Below the pieces are notes generated by a model, which was not told where the DNA came from, searched no databases, and saw nothing but the letters and a program-made list of their open reading frames with translations. This document shows positions 60,270-64,000 of a stretch of DNA of 64,000 nucleotides, piece by piece. How positions within the stretch are numbered: position 1 is the first letter of the stretch; each line of letters starts with the position of its first letter. The DNA comes from an uncultured Latescibacterota bacterium (GTDB lineage: Bacteria > Latescibacterota > UBA2968 > UBA8231): the NCBI GenBank assembly GCA_951813615.1, contig OX638377.1, positions 6,201,693-6,265,692 of the forward strand, read 5' to 3'. Position numbers and translations under genes: made by a program.

Positions 60270-62711
60270 ATGGTCAAAAAGAACAAACGCGCCAAAGCCC
60301 AAGCGCCGGCAAAGGCCGAGAGGCCGCCTCTGTGGAAGCATCGGTTTTTTCCGCTGGTTTTTTTTCTCGCCTTGAGTCTGCTGTACTTCTACGAGTTTCC
60401 GCTGTCGGACAAGATCGTCTTTGGGATGGATGTGGGGACGGATTATCACAAGGGCGCGGCCTTGAGTTTTTGGGACAAGGTGCAGACTGTGGACCAGCCG
60501 ATGTGGGATCCCAAGATGGGCGGCTTTCCCCAGTCTGAGGCCATTCGTCCGCAGTACTTTCCGGCCTACGTTCTGTACTTTTTCACGACTTTTCAGCGGT
60601 ATATTGGCTGGCGGTATATTCTGACGATGTGCGTCGCTGGTTTGGGGATGTACGCGTACTTGCGGCAAATCCACGTGGGGGGTCGCGCGGCGCTGTGGGG
60701 TGGGGTGGCGTTTATGTCTGCGCCGACCTTTTTGGCGTTTCCGTTGGCGGGGCACTACGCCAAGATGGGGGTCATTGCGCTGTTTCCGTGGATTATTTGG
60801 GCGTTGGAACGGGCGTTGGCGCAGCGGCGGCTGATTTATTGGGCGGCGGTGGGGGTGCTGATTGGGGCGTGTATTTACTCGCATCCGCCGATGACGTACT
60901 TCGCGCTGTTGGGGCTTGGCGTCTATTTCCTATTCAAATTATATCAGCTGCGGCGCGACCGGGCCTTGGTGCGGCGCTTTATTCATTTTATAGGGGCGGT
61001 GGTGCTGGGATTGGCGTTGGGGGCCGAGGGGGCTTTTCCGGTGATGATGTACACTCGTGCCGAATCCAAGCGGGCTACGGGCGACGAGGTGGGGGGTAAG
61101 ACGGCGGCGGAACAGCTTGCGTATGCGCGGAGCTGGTCGCTGCATCCGGAGGAAGTGGCGTCGCTGGTGGTGCCGGAGTTTGGTGGGTACGACAATGTGT
61201 TGGTGCAGGGCGGCTCGCGCTATTGGGGCCGCAATGCGTTTAAGATTAACTCCGAATACTTTGGTGCGTTGGCCGTGCTGTTGGCGTTGCTGATGGTGCC
61301 GGAGGGTCGGCGACGACCGCAGGTGGCGCTGTTGGGCGGCGTGTTTGTGCTGGCGTTGGCGTACGTGTTGGGCGAGCACACGCCCGTGCACTGGCTGGCG
61401 TTTCACTTGCTGCCTGGGGCGGATGTGCAGCGGGCGATTGGGATGGGGTCGTTTGTGTTTGCGTTTGCCGGGTGTGCGATGGCGGGGTTGGGTTTGCAGC
61501 GGGTGTTGGATGCGGATGCGGAGGAGCGGGCGTTGCTGCGGACGCGGTTGGCGTATGTCGGCGGCGTCCTCGCGGCGTTGGCTTTGTTGGTGGCGCTTTT
61601 TCCCAAGGACATGACGGAGGCGTGGATAAATTTGTTTTACGGCGACATTGCGCCGCAGAAGCGGGCGGTGTTGGCTGGGAGTTACGATTGGATTGGGCGC
61701 GGCGGTTGGTACGTGGTGGTGGCGTTGGGGGCGGGGTTGGCGTTGCTCTTGCTGCGGTTAGGGGGGCAGCTTTCGGCGACGGTGTTGGTGGGAGGCTTGT
61801 GTGCGGTGACGGTGTTTGATACGTGGCGCGTCGCTCGGGTTTATTTGCACTATCGGGATCCGGGGCACTACATGGATATTCGCCGCGAGAATCCGCGCGT
61901 GGTGGAGTTTTTGCAAAAGGATGAGTCGCTTTTTCGCGTCTTGCCGTTGCCTAATTTTCGGGTGCTGGAGGAGCCGGGGTATCATTTGTATGGGGTTTGG
62001 TCCATTACGGGCTTTCACGATTTGACGGTGGGGCGCTACGACCGGATGCTGAAGGAGTTTGAGCCGAGGGTGCAGGAGTTTTTGCGTTCGGGTGCGCCGT
62101 CGGCGGGGTTTCAGGCGCTGTTGAATTTGCTCAATGGGAAGTATTTGGCGGTGCCTAAGCCTTTAGAATTGAATATGGCGGCGTATCCGCTGCGCTTTGA
62201 GGGAGCGCGGTTTCGGCTGTACGAGAATCCGCAGGCGTTGCCGTGGTTTTACTTGGCGCCGGAAGTGGAGGTGTTGGACAGTGGCGAGGCGGTTTTGCAG
62301 CGATTGCTGAATGGACGGGTGGATCCGCAGGAGGTGGCGTTGTTGGAGAAGGTGCCGGCGGTGCGGCTCGATGGGGCGGGGGACCGGGCGGGCGACCGGG
62401 TGGAGCGGCTGGCGTATGAGCCAAAGGAGGGGTTGATTCGCGTGCGGACGCAGAGTGCGGGGGCGCGGGTGTTGGTGGTGTCGGAGAATTATCAGTCGAA
62501 TTGGTCGGTGTGGGTGGATGGGGCGGAGGCCGAGATGCTGCGGGTGAATTATATATGGAAGGGGGTGGCGTTGTCGGCCGGGGAGCACGAGGTGGAGTTG
62601 CGCTATTTTTCGCCGGTGTTGGCTTGGGCGCGGGTCGCGGGGTTGGTGGGTGTGGTGGTGGTTGTGGGCGTGGTGGTGGGGGCTTGGCGGCAGCGGCGGC
62701 GGGATGGTTGA
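60270..62711 (+). CDS. YfhO-like multi-pass membrane protein
   Basis: This 813-residue protein has about 12 membrane segments (~25-560) followed by a soluble C-terminal part and a final membrane helix (~780-805). 'LSDKIVFGMDVGTDYHKG' near the start, 'YARSWSLHPEEVASLVVPEFGGYD' and the C-terminal 'VLVVSENYQSNWSVWVDG' are family traits. YfhO proteins are related to GT-C glycosyltransferases that use polyprenyl-phosphate sugars, and modify lipoteichoic acids in Bacillus. GGAAGGA precedes the ATG. It is likely co-transcribed with the glycosyltransferase upstream. A sugar acceptor cannot be assigned. Confidence 0.88.
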   Translation: MVKKNKRAKAQAPAKAERPPLWKHRFFPLVFFLALSLLYFYEFPLSDKIVFGMDVGTDYHKGAALSFWDKVQTVDQPMWDPKMGGFPQSEAIRPQYFPAYVLYFFTTFQRYIGWRYILTMCVAGLGMYAYLRQIHVGGRAALWGGVAFMSAPTFLAFPLAGHYAKMGVIALFPWIIWALERALAQRRLIYWAAVGVLIGACIYSHPPMTYFALLGLGVYFLFKLYQLRRDRALVRRFIHFIGAVVLGLALGAEGAFPVMMYTRAESKRATGDEVGGKTAAEQLAYARSWSLHPEEVASLVVPEFGGYDNVLVQGGSRYWGRNAFKINSEYFGALAVLLALLMVPEGRRRPQVALLGGVFVLALAYVLGEHTPVHWLAFHLLPGADVQRAIGMGSFVFAFAGCAMAGLGLQRVLDADAEERALLRTRLAYVGGVLAALALLVALFPKDMTEAWINLFYGDIAPQKRAVLAGSYDWIGRGGWYVVVALGAGLALLLLRLGGQLSATVLVGGLCAVTVFDTWRVARVYLHYRDPGHYMDIRRENPRVVEFLQKDESLFRVLPLPNFRVLEEPGYHLYGVWSITGFHDLTVGRYDRMLKEFEPRVQEFLRSGAPSAGFQALLNLLNGKYLAVPKPLELNMAAYPLRFEGARFRLYENPQALPWFYLAPEVEVLDSGEAVLQRLLNGRVDPQEVALLEKVPAVRLDGAGDRAGDRVERLAYEPKEGLIRVRTQSAGARVLVVSENYQSNWSVWVDGAEAEMLRVNYIWKGVALSAGEHEVELRYFSPVLAWARVAGLVGVVVVVGVVVGAWRQRRRDG

Positions 62712-62766
62712 CAAACGGTTGGGGGTCGGTGATATTTGCCGCTGATAGCCTTGAAGGGCGTTTGCT

Positions 62767-63180
62767 ATGGATAGTGGTGCGATAAATTGGACTGTTATAA
62801 GCGTTGGTATTGCGCTGGCGGGGCTGATACTGGCAGCTATACGGGACTCTCGCGTCACCGCACGGGAGTTGCGCGCCGATATGCGGGATATTCGCGCCGA
62901 TATACGGGCGCTTGCAGATCGGTTGGATAAGCGGATAGATGAGCAGGGCGCGAAGTTGGAGCGTCTGTCGGAGCGGCTGGGGCGGCAGGAGCGGGAACAG
63001 GCGCGGATGAATGGGGTGCTGGAGACGCTGCCCGAGCGGCTGGGGCGGCAGGAGCAGGAGCAGGCGCGGATGAATGGGATGTTGGAGACGATTCGGGCTG
63101 GGCTGTCGTATCGGGTGGAGGGTGCGGATGCGGGCGACCGCGTGGCCGAGGGGGGTGAATCGTATGAGCCGGAGGGTTGA
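62767..63180 (+). CDS. Small membrane-anchored coiled-coil protein with internal 21-residue duplication
   Basis: This 137-residue protein has one membrane segment (~8-25, 'WTVISVGIALAGLILAAI') and then a charged helix predicted as a coiled coil (~28-110). The unit RLGRQEREQARMNGVLETLPE occurs twice in tandem (21 residues, 63 bp from 62974 and 63037) with few changes, showing a recent duplication. The role is unknown; similar proteins are often annotated hypothetical. It follows the YfhO-like gene by 55 bp. Confidence 0.75.
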   Translation: MDSGAINWTVISVGIALAGLILAAIRDSRVTARELRADMRDIRADIRALADRLDKRIDEQGAKLERLSERLGRQEREQARMNGVLETLPERLGRQEQEQARMNGMLETIRAGLSYRVEGADAGDRVAEGGESYEPEG

Positions 63181-63205
63181 TTGGCGGGAATTGTGCCTAA
63201 GCATC

Positions 63206-63233
63206 TTGACAGGCGGGGTAATCCGCATATACT
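63206..63233 (+). promoter_or_regulatory. Upstream sigma70-type promoter
   Basis: TTGACA (63206-63211), 16 bases, then TATACT (63228-63233). It is the first of two strong consensus promoters in the 415-bp intergenic region 63181-63594, which otherwise holds no recognised gene except a short leader frame near its end. A third TTGACA occurs at 63290 with a poor -10. Confidence 0.5.
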
Positions 63234-63404
63234 TATAACTTTTACCGCGCTGATGGTTGGCCGTTGAATGGCTAACTCTTGCGGATGGTTTGACACAGCG
63301 CGGTGTTTGGTGTTATTGTTTGGCCGCGCCGCGCCGGTGCAGATGGGGCATGACATAGGGGATATAAGGCGTTTTGGCCAAGGTATTTTAAGGGGAATTA
63401 ATTC

Positions 63405-63433
63405 TTGACACTTCTATTTTTTCTCGGTATAAT
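63405..63433 (+). promoter_or_regulatory. Consensus sigma70-type promoter for the secreted protein gene
   Basis: A perfect TTGACA (63405-63410), a 17-base spacer and a perfect TATAAT (63428-63433) form a full consensus promoter. Transcription would start near 63440, leaving a leader of about 155 bases before the secreted protein gene. The surrounding sequence is AT-rich. Confidence 0.75.
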
Positions 63434-63494
63434 TAACTCTATTGTATAGGATAATGCGCTTGCATTATGAACAAAGAGCCGCGAAAGGGGGCTT

Positions 63495-63596
63495 ATGAAA
63501 CACGCACGAATGCAATATCTCAGTGGGTTTGAAGCAAATCCATCTTCTTATATCACTTTCTTAATCAGGGATACGTTCCCTGGGGAGGTTGAGTAA
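63495..63596 (+). CDS. Short leader ORF coupled to the secreted protein gene
   Basis: A 33-codon frame (starting MKHARMQYLSGFEANPSSY) follows an AAAGGGGG site (3-base spacing). Its stop TAA overlaps the ATG of the next gene by one base (TAATG). Size, position downstream of a strong promoter and the overlap suggest a leader peptide or translational coupling device. No family is recognised, so it could be fortuitous. Confidence 0.4.
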   Translation: MKHARMQYLSGFEANPSSYITFLIRDTFPGEVE

Positions 63597-64000
63597 TGAT
63601 ACACACAAAGTCTTTGATCCGCCGCTTGGCTTTCGCGCCTTGGTTGCTGGCGCTCGGTCTGGTCGTGGGATGGACTGGCGCTGCAGAGGCGGTAGGGGTT
63701 ACTCTATCGTTAGACAAGCCCACGGTGCGTGAGGACAATGGCACAACCGAAATCACGGTGACGGCCAAAGCTGCTGCGAAGGTGTCAGGGGCTGTACATG
63801 TGGTTTTGTCGTATGATGCTCCAGCTGATCCGCTTAATCAGCGTTTCCGCATGACGGTACCTACCATCATAATTCCCCACGACACAGACTCGGGGACGGG
63901 GACGATCTCCTTTATCCCCACCCAGGATAAGTTTCGCGGGGCCAATGGCAACTACCAGGACAACGGCTTGCTCGATGATCTTACGATCACCATTACCGGC
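63596..64000 (+). CDS. Secreted Ig-like/Calx-beta-type protein, N-terminal part (3' truncated)
   Basis: The gene runs off the window; 135 residues are visible. It has a signal peptide (RRLAFAPWLLALGLVVGWTG, cleavage near AAEA-VG), followed by a beta-sandwich repeat beginning 'VTLSLDKPTVREDNGTTEI' and ending 'DDLTITITG'. This resembles Calx-beta/Ig-like repeats of large secreted proteins in this bacterial group. GGGGAGG precedes the ATG, whose position is set by overlap with the leader ORF. A strong promoter lies 160 bases upstream, implying high expression. Full length and further domains are not visible. Confidence 0.85.
   Translation, partial: MIHTKSLIRRLAFAPWLLALGLVVGWTGAAEAVGVTLSLDKPTVREDNGTTEITVTAKAAAKVSGAVHVVLSYDAPADPLNQRFRMTVPTIIIPHDTDSGTGTISFIPTQDKFRGANGNYQDNGLLDDLTITITG

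Noticed and set aside
63467..63532. Another short frame (MNKEPRKGAYETR...) in the leader upstream of the secreted protein gene
   Set aside because: There is no ribosome site, and it overlaps the better supported 33-codon leader frame.
63434..63594. Possible riboswitch in the leader of the secreted protein gene
   Set aside because: The GAAAGGGGG stretch recalled riboswitch loops, but I could not match the conserved core of any known class.
1..64000. rRNA, tRNA, tmRNA, phage, transposase and replication-origin features
   Set aside because: I looked in the intergenic stretches on both strands and saw no cloverleaf, conserved rRNA segment, integrase, transposase or DnaA-box cluster.

Overview
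The window is a GC-rich bacterial chromosome segment, almost fully coding, with no rRNA or tRNA gene, phage module, transposase or CRISPR array that I can see. Several traits point to an uncultured member of the FCB/Latescibacterota-like heterotrophs. These are a secreted FG-GAP protein ending in a 'YPNPFNP' FlgD-Ig/sorting-type tail, many Gfo/Idh/MocA oxidoreductases, phytanoyl-CoA-type dioxygenases, a type I sulfatase, a DUF4874/DUF4832 lipoprotein and an MlrC-type peptidase. That placement is inference from gene content, not from a marker gene.

Layout. 1-6340: the end of a TrpD-family gene, a secreted FG-GAP propeller, a NUDIX hydrolase, a rhomboid protease, a Gfo/Idh enzyme and a Uma2-type nuclease. 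6421-11059: a nucleotidyltransferase coupled to a MetE-like protein, a large esterase and a NUDT6-like NUDIX protein. 11131-13526: an AT-richer HNH nuclease followed 11 bp later by an AlbA_2/Schlafen-type ATPase-like protein, the best defence-type candidate here. 13554-19204: two dehydrogenases, a dihydroorotase-like amidohydrolase, DAHP synthase and an MFS transporter. 19324-37806: mostly carbohydrate and small-molecule catabolism (Gfo/Idh, a TIM-barrel glycosidase-like protein, SDR, sulfatase, DUF4832, mannonate dehydratase-like), an ABC exporter, an orphan solute-binding lipoprotein, two PhyH dioxygenases, an enolase-superfamily enzyme, CnoX, a D-threonine-aldolase-like enzyme, a glycosyltransferase and SelD. 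38031-49321: MlrC, Gfo/Idh, then a tight minus-strand run of eight genes, IMP dehydrogenase - two SDRs - alcohol dehydrogenase - PhnA - PhnY - FAD oxidoreductase - voltage-gated channel, holding a phosphonate degradation pathway. 49459-55284: YtxH, a heterodimeric ABC exporter, RdgB, a TPR protein and a hidden selenoprotein. 55436-64000: a HEAT lipoprotein coupled to hisG-hisD-hisB, a glycosyltransferase, a YfhO-like membrane protein, a small coiled-coil protein, and the start of a secreted protein behind strong promoters.

Three points stand out. First, the genome appears to use selenocysteine. SelD (36745-37806) has an in-frame UGA at its catalytic position, and an intergenic stretch at 55051-55284 reads as a 77-residue SelW/Rdx-like CxxU selenoprotein, with a good ribosome site and a SECIS-like hairpin just after the UGA. 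Second, three genes have a second diverged copy of only their last 18-28 codons nearby (390-453, 24400-24487, 27103-27163). In two cases the copies form direct repeats around a single foreign-looking gene, as if gene 3' ends were attachment sites. Third, the phosphonate genes lack the usual PhnW aminotransferase but carry a FAD oxidoreductase that could feed phosphonoacetaldehyde into PhnY and PhnA.
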